A stretch of 64,000 bases of DNA, taken from the NCBI RefSeq assembly GCF_905220975.1, contig NZ_CAJNBK010000010.1, forward strand, positions 186,001 through 250,000, in the 5' to 3' direction. The position numbers and the translations under genes were made by a program. A model generated the notes under the pieces. That model had not been told where the DNA came from, did no database searches, and was given only the letters and a program-made list of their open reading frames with translations. Shown piece after piece: positions 25,117 through 34,603 of this stretch (position 1 is its first letter; each line of letters starts with the position of its first letter). The stretch comes from Paraburkholderia haematera. GTDB taxonomy: Bacteria > Pseudomonadota > Gammaproteobacteria > Burkholderiales > Burkholderiaceae.

Positions 25117-26835
25117 ATGTCGCTGCCGAATGCTCCCGTTTCTGCTTCTCCTGCCGCCCAAACCACCGGCGCGCGTCTCGTTGTCGATGCCTTGCTGACG
25201 CACGGCGTCGAACGTGTTTTCTGTGTGCCCGGTGAGAGCTTTCTCGCTGTGCTCGATTCGCTGCACGACGAAACGGACCACATCCAGACCATCGTCTGCC
25301 GGCACGAAGCAGCAGCCGCGAACATGGCCGAAGCCGTCGGAAAATTGACCGGACGTCCGGGCGTCGCGATCGTGACGCGCGGACCAGGTGCGACGCATGC
25401 ATCGATCGGCGTGCACACCGCGTTTCAGGACTCGACGCCGATGATCCTTCTAATCGGTCAATGCGCGCGCGAGCATCTCGACCGCGAGGCCTTCCAGGAA
25501 ATCGACTACCGGCGCATGTTCGGTCAGATGGCGAAATGGGTTGCGCAAATCGACGACCCGAAGCGCATTCCCGAATATTTGAGCCATGCGTTTCACACGG
25601 CGACATCGGGGCGGCCGGGGCCGGTCGTGTTGTCGTTGCCGGAAGATGTGTTGAGCGACGCGTGCGAAGCGGTTGCCGGCGCGCCGCGGTATAAGCGTGT
25701 GGCGGCGTCGCCGTCCGCGGCGCAGATGGAAGAGTTGCGCCGATTGCTGGAAGCCGCGCAACGACCGATGGTGATTGCCGGCGGCAGTGGTTGGACGCCA
25801 GCAGCATGTGCTGACCTGCGACGCTTTGTCGAGAATTGGCAATTGCCGATTGGCCTCGCGTTCCGCTTCCAGGACACGCTCGACAACGAGCATCCGAATT
25901 ACGCTGGTGACGTCGGCCTCGGTATCAATCCGGCGCTTGCACAACGTATTCGCGATGCGGATCTCCTGCTCACGCTTGGTCCCCGATTGGGCGAAGCAAC
26001 CACGAATGGCTACACGTTGCTCGACATTCCGAAGACCAAACAAACGCTTGTGCACGTGCATCAAGGCGCGGAAGAACTCGGACGCGTCTATGCGGCGGAC
26101 TTGCCGATCGTCTCCGGCATGCCAGAACTTGCGGCACTGCTTGCGGCGTTAAAGCCGTCTTCCGAGAAGCTCGCATGGACCGGTGCGGCTGAAGAAGCGC
26201 ATCGCGCGTATCTCGAGTGGCGCAAACCACGCCCGATTCCCGGCGACGTGCAAATGGGCGAAGTGATCCAGCAGTTGCGCGCGCATCTACCGGACGACGC
26301 GATCCTCACAAACGGCGCGGGCAACTACGCTACGTGGCTGCATCGGCATTTCTCGTATCGGCATTTCCGCTCGCAGCTTGCACCGACCAGTGGCGCGATG
26401 GGTTACGGCGTACCAGCGGCGATTGCGGCGAAGTCGCTGTATCCGCAACGCGCAGTCGTCGCATTAGCTGGCGATGGCTGTTTCATGATGTCCGCGCAAG
26501 AACTCGCGACGGCGATGCAATACGACCTGCATGTGATCTTCATCGTCGTGAACAACAACCACTTCGGCACGATCCGGATGCATCAGGAACGGCACTATCC
26601 GAATCGCGTGCACGGTACCGGCCTCACGAATCCGGACTTCGCGGCGTTTGCGAGGTCGTTCGGCGCGCATGGTGAGACGGTGGAGCGGACTGAGGATTTT
26701 CTGCCTGCGTTACAGCGCTCGATGGAGGCCAAACGTGCAGCGGTGATCGAGATTCGCATGCCACAGGAGGCGAGCACGCCGGGCGCGACGTTAGAGCAGA
26801 TTCGGGAGCAGGGGAAGAAGCTCCGAGGGGAGTGA
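25117..26835 (+). CDS. Thiamine-diphosphate-binding enzyme, acetolactate-synthase-like
   Basis: 572 residues with the three domains of the POX/AHAS family: the N-terminal Pyr domain with catalytic Glu in CRHEAAAANMAEA, a central TPP-M domain (IAGGSGWTP), and the C-terminal PP domain with the ThDP/Mg2+ motif GDGCFMMSAQ then NNNHFGTIR. It lacks the regulatory subunit partner and FAD-linked features typical of IlvB, and neither IlvN nor a decarboxylation pathway gene is adjacent. It is more likely a catabolic decarboxylase or carboligase; the substrate is unknown. It is monocistronic, with a strong bidirectional terminator after it. Confidence 0.92.
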   Translation: MSLPNAPVSASPAAQTTGARLVVDALLTHGVERVFCVPGESFLAVLDSLHDETDHIQTIVCRHEAAAANMAEAVGKLTGRPGVAIVTRGPGATHASIGVHTAFQDSTPMILLIGQCAREHLDREAFQEIDYRRMFGQMAKWVAQIDDPKRIPEYLSHAFHTATSGRPGPVVLSLPEDVLSDACEAVAGAPRYKRVAASPSAAQMEELRRLLEAAQRPMVIAGGSGWTPAACADLRRFVENWQLPIGLAFRFQDTLDNEHPNYAGDVGLGINPALAQRIRDADLLLTLGPRLGEATTNGYTLLDIPKTKQTLVHVHQGAEELGRVYAADLPIVSGMPELAALLAALKPSSEKLAWTGAAEEAHRAYLEWRKPRPIPGDVQMGEVIQQLRAHLPDDAILTNGAGNYATWLHRHFSYRHFRSQLAPTSGAMGYGVPAAIAAKSLYPQRAVVALAGDGCFMMSAQELATAMQYDLHVIFIVVNNNHFGTIRMHQERHYPNRVHGTGLTNPDFAAFARSFGAHGETVERTEDFLPALQRSMEAKRAAVIEIRMPQEASTPGATLEQIREQGKKLRGE

Positions 26836-26881
26836 TGAAGTTGCCTTGCGGCCGGCATGCATGGTGAAAAGCACACAAGAG

Positions 26882-26918
26882 AAAGCCCTGCGGTTCAAGT
26901 GAACCGCAGGGCTTTTTT
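26882..26918. terminator. Bidirectional Rho-independent terminator
   Basis: AAAGCCCTGCGGTTCA and TGAACCGCAGGGCTTT form a 16-bp stem with a 2-nt spacer, with T-runs on both strands. It serves the ThDP gene and the convergent binding-protein gene. Confidence 0.93.
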
Positions 26919-26978
26919 GTGCAGCAAGCGCCGCGCCGAAACTGCGCGCGGCACTCACATACTCATGCGAGAAACCGC

Positions 26979-28127
26979 TTACTTCCCGCCCACGCTCTGC
27001 AGCGTCGTCCACTTGCCGTCGACAACCTTGTACAGCGTGATGCCGCCGTTCTTCAGGTCGCCCTTGCCGTCGTACGCGAGGTTCGCTGCCGTCACTGCCG
27101 GCATCGAGGTCTTCGCGAGCAGCGGCAGGTACTTGGCCGGATCGGTCGAGTTCGCCTTCTTCATTGCGTCGAACATGGCCATTGCGCCGTCGTAAGCGTA
27201 CGGCGAGTACGTTTGCACGTCTTCGTTGAAGCGCTTCTTGTACTTCGCAACGTAGTCCTTACCACCCGGCATTTCTTCCAGCGGCAGGCCGGCGAGCGAT
27301 GCCACCGTGCCGTTCGCCGCGTCACCCGCGAGCTGGATGAACGTCGGCGTATGAACCATTTCGCCGCCCATCAACGGAGCCTTGATGCCCAGTTGCTTCA
27401 TCTGCTTGACCATCGGTGCTGCCTGCGAATCCGCGCCACCGTAGTACACCATGTCCGGGTTGACCGACTTCAGCTTGGTCAGGATCGACTTGAAGTCCAC
27501 AGCCTTGTCGTTCGTGTATTCACGATCGACGATCTGGCCGCCCGCTGCCTTCGCCGCCTTTTCGAACTGATCAGCCAGACCCTGGCCGTAAGCCGTACGG
27601 TCGTCGACGATCACGATCTTCTTCATGCCCAAGGTCTTCACCGCGAAGGTGCCGGCGACCGAACCTTGCTGCGTATCGGACGTCATCATGCGGAACGTGG
27701 TCTTGAAGCCTTGTTGCGTGTACTCAGGCGCCGTCGCCATTGCGATTTCGGGGATGCCCGCGTTCGCGTAGATGCGCGAAGCCGGAATCGTGGTGCCCGA
27801 GTTGAAGTGGCCGAGCATGCCCTTGATGCCGTCATCCACCAGCTTTTGTGCAACGGTCGTACCGGTGCGCGGATCAGCCTGGTCGTCGGCCGCATCCAGC
27901 ACGAAGCGAACCTGCTTGCCGCCGATCATCGGCTTGGTTGCGTTCATGTCTTCCACAGCCAGCGTGATGCCGTTCTGGAAGTCCTTACCGTAGTGCGCCT
28001 GCGCGCCCGTCATCGGACCGGCAAAGCCGATCTTCACGTCTTCCGTCGATTGAGCGTTGGCCGTCCCCGCCAGCGACATTGCCGCAACCAGTGCTGCGCC
28101 TGCCAGCTGTTTCATCTTGTGTTGCAT
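26979..28127 (-). CDS. Branched-chain amino-acid ABC transporter periplasmic binding protein (LivJ/K type)
   Basis: 382 residues. A Sec signal peptide (cleavage after ANA, near residue 25) precedes a type I periplasmic-binding fold: VKIGFAGPMTGAQAHYGKDF, then MLGHFNSGTTIPASRIYAN, then AVKTLGMKKIVIVDDRTAYGQ. These are typical of leucine/isoleucine/valine-binding proteins. It is preceded by AGGAGAAGC. It is separate from the permease genes at 55-64 kb and downstream of putA on the same strand, so it may be co-regulated with proline catabolism. Ligand specificity cannot be read. Confidence 0.95.
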   Translation of the reverse strand: MQHKMKQLAGAALVAAMSLAGTANAQSTEDVKIGFAGPMTGAQAHYGKDFQNGITLAVEDMNATKPMIGGKQVRFVLDAADDQADPRTGTTVAQKLVDDGIKGMLGHFNSGTTIPASRIYANAGIPEIAMATAPEYTQQGFKTTFRMMTSDTQQGSVAGTFAVKTLGMKKIVIVDDRTAYGQGLADQFEKAAKAAGGQIVDREYTNDKAVDFKSILTKLKSVNPDMVYYGGADSQAAPMVKQMKQLGIKAPLMGGEMVHTPTFIQLAGDAANGTVASLAGLPLEEMPGGKDYVAKYKKRFNEDVQTYSPYAYDGAMAMFDAMKKANSTDPAKYLPLLAKTSMPAVTAANLAYDGKGDLKNGGITLYKVVDGKWTTLQSVGGK

Positions 28128-28216
28128 AGCTTCTCCTTGGTACCAGGTGTGGATGGAGCGGTTTTTCGGGGTCGCCGTACCGCTTCCGTTTTATTGAAGT
28201 AATCGATGAGGTTCGC

Positions 28217-31200
28217 TCAACCGATCGTCATCAAATTCGCATTACCGCCTGCTGCTGCCGTATTCACACTGACCGAGCGTTCCGTCAACAGACGCTCGAG
28301 CGCGTAGTCCTCGTCGCCGCTTTCCAGCGCGCGCGCCGCGACGCCCTGCACCGAGACGATCGGCCCCGGACGCTTCGCCACTTCCTTCACGAGCGCCAGC
28401 AGTTCGTCGCTATCGCCTTCGAACAGCACCGCGTCGAACGGCGTATCGGCACTCTTCTTCACGCTTGCGTAAGACTTCAACGCGGCAGGCAACTGCGTCA
28501 CCAATTGTTCACCCGCCGCGCCCTCGAACAACGCGCGATTTCCCGTAGCCAGCGCCGCGGCAAATTGCACACGCGCACCGCTTGCCGTCGAGGCGATACA
28601 CAGCACCGTGCCGCGCGCGCCCAGCGTGTAGGTATTGCGCTCGCCCGTGGGCCCCGACAATACCGCAGTTGCACCTGCCGGCACATGCGACAGATAACCG
28701 TCACATCGTGCCGCCAGCACCGGCTGCTGTTCGCTGATCAGCCAGTCGCGCAGCGCCGTCAAGGCAGCGGACGGATTGTCGCCGCGATTATCCCCGTTCG
28801 GGGCGGCTTGCGGCACATCCGCGATCAACGACTGCGCCAGCGACTTCGGCAATCCTGCCGGACGCGTAGCCAGCAGACGCTGCAGATACAGCGCGCCGCC
28901 TGCTTTCGGACCCGTGCCCGACAGACCTTCGCCGCCGAACGGCTGAACACCGACCACCGCGCCGATCACGTTGCGGTTCACATAAATGTTGCCGACATGT
29001 GCGCGGCTGATCACGTGGGCGATGGTCTCATCGATCCGCGTGTGGATACCGAGCGTCAGGCCGTAACCCGTCGTGCGGATCTGCTCGAGCAGCTTGTCCA
29101 GTTGGCTGCGGCGGTAACGCACCACGTGCAGCACCGGGCCGAACACTTCACGCTTCAATTCGTCGATGCTGTCGAGTTCGATCAGCGTCGGCGGCACGAA
29201 GGTGCCTTGTGCGCCGCCTTCCGGCATCGGCAGTTGCTCGACCTTGCGGCCTTTCTCGCGCATCGCCGCGACGTGCGCGTCGATGCCGCGCTTCGCGTCG
29301 AGGTCGATCACCGGACCGACATCGATGGAGAGGCGGTCCGGATTGCCCACTGATAGTTCGCGCATCGCGCCGGTCAGCATTTCCAGCGTGCGGTCCGCAA
29401 CATCTTCTTGCAGACAAAGAACGCGCAACGCGGAACATCGTTGACCGGCGGAATCGAACGACGACTGCAGCACGTCCGCGACCACCTGTTCGGCGAGCGC
29501 CGACGAATCGACGATCATCGCGTTCTGGCCGCCGGTTTCGGCGATCAGCGGAATCGGCTTGCCTTCCGGGTCGAGGCGGTTCGAGAGCGTCTTGTTGATC
29601 AGGCGCGCGACTTCGGTCGAACCGGTGAACATCACCGCGCGGGTGCGCGGATCGGCGACCAGCGCGGCGCCGACCGTTTCGCCGTCGCCCGGCAGCAGTT
29701 GCACCGCGCCCGCCGGCACGCCGGCCTCGCGCAGAATACGCACGGCTTGCGCGGCGATCAGGGGCGTTTGTTCAGCCGGCTTCGCGAGCACGGTGTTGCC
29801 GGCCGCCAAAGCCGCGGCCACCTGGCCCATGAAAATGGCCAGCGGGAAATTCCACGGGCTGATACAGACCACCGGACCAAGCGGGCGGTGGGTGTCGTTG
29901 GAAAATTCGTCGCGGATCTGCGTCGAGTAGTAGCGCAGGAAATCGATCGCTTCACGGATTTCCGCGACCGCGTTCGCCAGCGACTTGCCGGCTTCACGCA
30001 CCACGAGACCCATCAGCGTATGCATCTGCGCTTCGAGCAGATCAGCGGCACGCGCGAGGCAATCGGCGCGGGCTTCGACTGGCGTGGCTTGCCAGATCGG
30101 TGCGGCGGCAACTGCGTGGGCCAAGGCGGCGCTCACATGTTCCGAAGTCGCTTCGACGACCGTACCGACGAGATCGCGATGATCGGCCGGGTTCCGCACA
30201 TCACGTGCGACGCCCACGGCGATCTCGTTGTCCTCGAGCATCGGCGCGGCGCGCCACGGATGATGCGCGCTCGCCAGCAAGGCCGACGACAGCGAGGCCA
30301 GACGATGTTCGTTCGACAGATCGAGGCCCATCGAATTGAGACGCTCTGCGCCAAACAGATTGCGCGGCAGCGGAATCTTCGCGTGCGGCGCGCCGAGCGG
30401 GACGATCTTCGCGGCTTCGTCGGCCGGATCGGCAATCAGGTCCTTGATCGCGACGTTTTCATCGGCGATGCGATTCACGAACGACGTGTTCGCGCCGTTT
30501 TCCAGCAGACGGCGCACGAGGTACGCGAGCAGCGTTTCATGCGTGCCGACCGGCGCATACACGCGGCACGGACGGTTCAGCTTGTCGCGACCGGTGACTT
30601 CCTCGTACAGCGGTTCGCCCATGCCGTGCAGGCACTGGAACTCGTACTGGCCGGGGTAGTAGTTATTGCCTGCGAGGTGATAGATCGCCGACAGCGTGTG
30701 CGCGTTGTGCGTGGCGAACTGCGGATAGACCGCGTCCGGCGCGCTGAGCAGCTTCTTCGCGCAGGCAATGTACGACACGTCCGTGTAGATCTTGCGCGTG
30801 TAGACCGGATAGCCTTCGAGGCCGTCCACCTGGGCACGCTTGATTTCGGTATCCCAGTACGCGCCCTTCACAAGGCGGACCATGATGCGGTGACGGCTGC
30901 GGCGCGCCAGATCGATGATGTATTCGATCACGAACGGGCAGCGCTTCTGGTACGCCTGCACCACAAAACCAATGCCGTTCCAGCCGGCCAGTTCCGGATC
31001 GAAACACAGCGCTTCGAGCAGATCGAGCGAGATTTCGAGGCGGTCGGCTTCTTCAGCGTCGATGTTCAGGCCGATGTCGTAGCGGCGCGCGAGGATCGCC
31101 AACGCGCGCACGCGCGGCAGCAACTCGCTCATCGTGCGCTCCTGCTGCGAACGCGAATAGCGTGCGTGCAACGCCGACAGTTTGATCGAAATACCCGGGC

Positions 31201-32158
31201 CTTCGTAAATGCCGCGGCCGCCGGCGGCCTTGCCGATCGCGTGGATCGCCTGTTCGTACGAGGCGTAATAGCGCAGCGCGTCGGCTTCGGTGGTGGCGGC
31301 TTCGCCGAGCATGTCGTATGAGTAGCGGAAGCCGCGTGCTTCGTACTTGCGGCTATTCGCCAGCGCTTCGGAGATGTTCTCGCCCGTGACGAACTGCTCG
31401 CCCATCAGGCGCATCGCCATGTCAACGCCCTTCCGGATCAGCGGCTCGCCGCCCTTGCCGATCAGACGCGTAAGCGCCGATGAGAGGCTCGCTTCGCTGT
31501 TGGTCCCCACCAGTTTGCCGGTGATCATCAAACCCCACGTCGCGGCGTTGACGAACAGCGACGGCGCCTGGCCGACGTGCGACTTCCAGTCGCCCCTGCT
31601 GATCTTGTCGCGGATCAGCGCGTCACGCGTGGCGCGATCGGGAATACGCAGCAGCGCTTCGGCGAGACACATCAGCGCCACGCCTTCCTGGCTCGACAGC
31701 GAGAATTCGTGGATCAGCCCTTCGACGCCACCGCCTTTGCTCTTCGTACGCAGTGTTTCGACCAGCTTGCCGGCCATGGCTTGCACGTCGCCCGCGAGAT
31801 TGGCCGGCAGGCGCGCCTGGCCAAGCAGGAACGGCACGCATTCCGGCTCGGGACGGCGATACGCAGCAGTGATCGCCGCACGCAACACCGATTGCGGTTG
31901 CACGTTCTGCGCGAATTCCAGGAACGGATGCGATGCACTGTCCTCCTCCTGATCCACCGTGGCGCCGTCGGCCAGATCGGCAGAGCCGGTGTGCCCCGAC
32001 AATTCAGGCGGCAATTGGCCGTGCTCGATCTTTTCGAGGTACGCGAAGATCGCCTGCTTGATCAGCCAGTGCGGAGTGCGTTCGAGGCGAGTGGCGGCAT
32101 CTTTCAGCCGGGAACGCAGGAGGTCGTCGACCTTGACGCCAAGGGTGGTGCTAGCCAT
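28217..32158 (-). CDS. putA: Trifunctional transcriptional regulator / proline dehydrogenase / P5C dehydrogenase PutA
   Basis: 1313 residues from the ATG at 32158. In order: a ribbon-helix-helix DNA-binding domain (1-47, TTLGVKVDDLLRSRLKDAA), an FAD proline dehydrogenase TIM barrel (about 190-490, RLVKGAYWDTEIKRAQ), L-glutamate-semialdehyde dehydrogenase with Glu in AETGGQNAM (near 875) and Cys in GQRCSALRV (near 910), and a C-terminal ALDH-like non-catalytic domain found in the longest PutAs. It oxidises proline to glutamate with channelling. The RHH domain normally represses put genes when proline is low, and the palindrome at 32235-32269 carries the GTTGCA recognition sequence. No putP is adjacent. 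Confidence 0.97.
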   Translation of the reverse strand: MASTTLGVKVDDLLRSRLKDAATRLERTPHWLIKQAIFAYLEKIEHGQLPPELSGHTGSADLADGATVDQEEDSASHPFLEFAQNVQPQSVLRAAITAAYRRPEPECVPFLLGQARLPANLAGDVQAMAGKLVETLRTKSKGGGVEGLIHEFSLSSQEGVALMCLAEALLRIPDRATRDALIRDKISRGDWKSHVGQAPSLFVNAATWGLMITGKLVGTNSEASLSSALTRLIGKGGEPLIRKGVDMAMRLMGEQFVTGENISEALANSRKYEARGFRYSYDMLGEAATTEADALRYYASYEQAIHAIGKAAGGRGIYEGPGISIKLSALHARYSRSQQERTMSELLPRVRALAILARRYDIGLNIDAEEADRLEISLDLLEALCFDPELAGWNGIGFVVQAYQKRCPFVIEYIIDLARRSRHRIMVRLVKGAYWDTEIKRAQVDGLEGYPVYTRKIYTDVSYIACAKKLLSAPDAVYPQFATHNAHTLSAIYHLAGNNYYPGQYEFQCLHGMGEPLYEEVTGRDKLNRPCRVYAPVGTHETLLAYLVRRLLENGANTSFVNRIADENVAIKDLIADPADEAAKIVPLGAPHAKIPLPRNLFGAERLNSMGLDLSNEHRLASLSSALLASAHHPWRAAPMLEDNEIAVGVARDVRNPADHRDLVGTVVEATSEHVSAALAHAVAAAPIWQATPVEARADCLARAADLLEAQMHTLMGLVVREAGKSLANAVAEIREAIDFLRYYSTQIRDEFSNDTHRPLGPVVCISPWNFPLAIFMGQVAAALAAGNTVLAKPAEQTPLIAAQAVRILREAGVPAGAVQLLPGDGETVGAALVADPRTRAVMFTGSTEVARLINKTLSNRLDPEGKPIPLIAETGGQNAMIVDSSALAEQVVADVLQSSFDSAGQRCSALRVLCLQEDVADRTLEMLTGAMRELSVGNPDRLSIDVGPVIDLDAKRGIDAHVAAMREKGRKVEQLPMPEGGAQGTFVPPTLIELDSIDELKREVFGPVLHVVRYRRSQLDKLLEQIRTTGYGLTLGIHTRIDETIAHVISRAHVGNIYVNRNVIGAVVGVQPFGGEGLSGTGPKAGGALYLQRLLATRPAGLPKSLAQSLIADVPQAAPNGDNRGDNPSAALTALRDWLISEQQPVLAARCDGYLSHVPAGATAVLSGPTGERNTYTLGARGTVLCIASTASGARVQFAAALATGNRALFEGAAGEQLVTQLPAALKSYASVKKSADTPFDAVLFEGDSDELLALVKEVAKRPGPIVSVQGVAARALESGDEDYALERLLTERSVSVNTAAAGGNANLMTIG

Positions 32159-32234
32159 GTTTCCTTCTTCGGATACCAGACTAAATTGCTGGCGAAAGAC
32201 TAAAAGTTGAGCGAATCGTACGCCTCCCAATAAA

Positions 32235-32269
32235 AAGGTGCAACCATGCACCGTGCATGGTTGCACCTT
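32235..32269. promoter_or_regulatory. Palindromic candidate PutA operator upstream of putA
   Basis: A perfect 16-bp inverted repeat, AAGGTGCAACCATGCA / TGCATGGTTGCACCTT with 3 nt between, lies 77-111 nt upstream of the putA start. Each arm has GTTGCA, the sequence E. coli PutA binds. Confidence 0.75.
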
Positions 32270-32303
32270 CGAGAAAGCCTTCTACGGCGGGGGTTTGCGC
32301 CGG

Positions 32304-32471
32304 ATGGCGCTGCGCGTGGCGACGGCGGTTGCGATCAGTACTTTCCCTGGCGTGATTCTTTTTGCATTTACCCTTATCAGATTGCTCGACGCGCCGTTAT
32401 ACAGAACATGGATGATCGCGGCCGCAAGGCACGCACATAAAAAACGGTACGGGGTTTTAGAGGACTGGTGA
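32304..32471 (+). CDS. Small membrane protein, hypothetical
   Basis: 55 codons from the ATG at 32304 (MALRVATAVAISTFPGV). One hydrophobic segment, AVAISTFPGVILFAFTLIRLL, is followed by a basic tail ending GVLEDW. Its stop lies one nucleotide before the ATG of the next small gene, a coupling that supports translation of both. No ribosome-binding site stands out, and the frame could begin further upstream inside the palindrome. Divergent from putA. No function is known. Confidence 0.45.
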   Translation: MALRVATAVAISTFPGVILFAFTLIRLLDAPLYRTWMIAAARHAHKKRYGVLEDW

Positions 32472-32472
32472 A

Positions 32473-32646
32473 ATGGAAAAGTGGTTAGTGATTCTGGGCA
32501 TCTGGGCGATGTGTGCGGCGTGCGCTGTGCTCTTCATTCGTGGCGCGACGGGCGGCTCTTCGAGCCGGCGCAAGTCCGAGGAGGGACGTGCGCGCCCCGC
32601 ATCGCGTGCATCGGCGGGCGATACGCGAGCGGCATTGAACGATTGA
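32473..32646 (+). CDS. Small single-pass membrane protein, hypothetical
   Basis: 57 residues starting MEKWLVILGIWAMCAACAVLF, with one transmembrane helix, then a Ser/Arg-rich cytoplasmic tail (GGSSSRRKSEEGRARP). AGGACTGG lies upstream of the ATG. The organisation resembles short conserved proteins in Burkholderiales, but I cannot name a family. Confidence 0.6.
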   Translation: MEKWLVILGIWAMCAACAVLFIRGATGGSSSRRKSEEGRARPASRASAGDTRAALND

Positions 32647-32757
32647 GTCGCTGAATCCCGCGACTCGCGACAAACACAGCGACGCCAGTCTCGAACGACA
32701 CCGCGAGTAGTGAATGTGAGCCGCCCGGTTCAAGCGGCGGCGACGCAAACTCGCGCG

Positions 32758-33003
32758 TCAGCAGTTCGGGATCGGTTTGAACTGAGCGCAAGTGTCGTCA
32801 GGCGAAACGAGCTGGTCGTGCAGTCGGCATAGCCGGCTCCCCGCCACGCTCGCGCCAAACCCGGAACCGAATACGGCGAGGCCCGGAATGCTTTGCTCCA
32901 GCGAATGCCGATTCTCGGCGCGGTACCGGCAGCTTGCACAGCACGGCGCACACGCATCGAAGCGTGCGTGGGCCGTGCCGGCAATGAGGACGGCCTCGCT
33001 CAT
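32758..33003 (-). CDS. Small cysteine-rich protein coupled to the YeiH-type transporter
   Basis: 81 residues. The start overlaps the stop of the upstream transporter gene (TGATG). It contains CAPCCASCRYR near the N-terminus and a later C-R-L-H pair (SRLCRLHDQLVSPDDTCAQF), a pattern that could bind metal. The overlap suggests shared expression with the exporter. I cannot assign a family with certainty. Shadow frames on the other strand are less protein-like. Confidence 0.65.
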   Translation of the reverse strand: MSEAVLIAGTAHARFDACAPCCASCRYRAENRHSLEQSIPGLAVFGSGFGASVAGSRLCRLHDQLVSPDDTCAQFKPIPNC

Positions 33004-34433
33004 CACGAGCCCTGTCCCAGGCTATTCCAGTACGGTGCGAACACGTGCGCGGACAGCGCGTAGCCGATGGCGATATTGACCGCAACGCCCGCCGTAAAGG
33101 CCAGGAACGGCTTCACACCCGTGGCCGAAAGCGCGCGCAGGCGTGTGGTCAATCCGATGCTCAGAAAACAGAACGTGAAGGCCCATGTGCGCAGCGCGGC
33201 GATCGGCGCGACGAATTCGGGCGTGACGACCTTGCGGTAATCGGCCAACGAGTAGTGACTGGCGATCCACGTCACCAACGCCGACGCGATCACAAAGCCG
33301 ATCACGAATTTCGGAAAGCGCGCCCAGATATCGCCCACATTGGCTTTGGCCTCGACGCCGCTGTCCTGCGATTCCCAGCGCGTGGTCGCGACAATTGCCA
33401 GCACGAACGCCCAGATGCCGATCCAGATGTCGCGGCCCACCACCTTCATCAGCGTGAACGCCTGCAGTGACGCCTCAGGGGCGCCGGCAATCACCCCGCC
33501 CGCGTGCTTCGCGAAGTCGCCGTAGGCTTGAGCGGCGGCAATGCCCGCGGCGTCAGCGAATTCTGAGGTGCCGATCCATGCGCCGGCTACCGCCGTCGAT
33601 AGTCCAAGTGAGCGCGATACGAACGGCAGCACGAAGATCATCACGATTGCCCACAGCACGACCAGCGTGATCGCCATCGACGCCTGCTCGCGCTTGGCGC
33701 GCACCGCGCCGGCAATCGCAATCGCCGCCGAAACGCCGCACACCGCGCCACCCACGCCGAGCACGGCCGCAAAACGCCGGTCGAGGCCAAGCGCCTTGCC
33801 GGCAAAGAAGATCACAAAAAACGTCACGAGCGAGACGATGCTCGCCTGTCCCACCGCGACTGGCCCCGCCCACACCAGCAGGGTGAACGGCAGCGTCGCG
33901 CCGAGCAGCACGATGCCAACCTTGATGTAAAACTCCACCCGCAATCCGGCGGAAAACCACGCCGGCAGCACAGCCACGTTCGAGATCAACAGGCCGAGTG
34001 CCAGCGCCACCAGCGGCGGTTCGAGGTTGTACTTCGACGCATTGACCCACGCGCCCAGTGTAAAGATCAGCGCCGACACGACGAACAGGATAAAAAACGC
34101 CGCCAGGAAAGCACTGACCCGCTGCTTTAACGCGGCGAGGCTCACGCCGAACAGCACGGCGAACACGATGAACAGCGCGACGTAGTTCGGAAGATGCTTG
34201 CCGATGTCTTGCGCGACTTGCGCCACGCTTGACCATTTAGCCGGTGCAACCGCCAGCCACTTGATGCTGCTGCCCGAGGCGAACAGCCCCCAGGCAATCA
34301 CGATCACCAACAGGCCTATCCAGACGGCCCACCAGTCTTCAGTGGAAAACAGGCCGCCGCCGTGTGCGCTATGGCCGCTGCGGTGTTTGCCGGGCGCTGC
34401 GCCAGTCGGCAGGGTTTGATTGGTATCGCTCAT
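33003..34433 (-). CDS. YeiH/UPF0324-family putative sulfate exporter
   Basis: 476 residues from the ATG at 34433 (MSDTNQTLPTG), with GGGG about 9 nt upstream; an ATG two codons earlier is equally open. About eleven to twelve hydrophobic helices. Family landmarks are LVALALGLLISNV, then GVGGAVCGVSAAIAIAGAV, then IGTSEFADAAGIAAAQAYG, then IGLTTRLRALSATGVKPFL. Members are called sulfate exporters by association. This version has an extended N-terminal region. Its stop overlaps the start of a small Cys-rich gene, and no LysR neighbour is seen. Confidence 0.9.
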   Translation of the reverse strand: MSDTNQTLPTGAAPGKHRSGHSAHGGGLFSTEDWWAVWIGLLVIVIAWGLFASGSSIKWLAVAPAKWSSVAQVAQDIGKHLPNYVALFIVFAVLFGVSLAALKQRVSAFLAAFFILFVVSALIFTLGAWVNASKYNLEPPLVALALGLLISNVAVLPAWFSAGLRVEFYIKVGIVLLGATLPFTLLVWAGPVAVGQASIVSLVTFFVIFFAGKALGLDRRFAAVLGVGGAVCGVSAAIAIAGAVRAKREQASMAITLVVLWAIVMIFVLPFVSRSLGLSTAVAGAWIGTSEFADAAGIAAAQAYGDFAKHAGGVIAGAPEASLQAFTLMKVVGRDIWIGIWAFVLAIVATTRWESQDSGVEAKANVGDIWARFPKFVIGFVIASALVTWIASHYSLADYRKVVTPEFVAPIAALRTWAFTFCFLSIGLTTRLRALSATGVKPFLAFTAGVAVNIAIGYALSAHVFAPYWNSLGQGS

Positions 34434-34603
34434 CGCCATGCCCCGAGTCAGTTGAGGTGCATCGGCGCGGGAATGTTCGGGTTTTGCTTTTGCATGCGCC
34501 GATTCGGCGAAATATAGGCGAGCGGCGGCGCAAAGCGAAACGACCATTCGCTCTATGAATATGACTCAAAGAAGTACCGCCCCGAATGGCGCGGCGAGCG
34601 GTG

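Noticed and set aside
29408..31321. 637-residue plus-strand frame over putA
   Set aside because: Shadow of putA.
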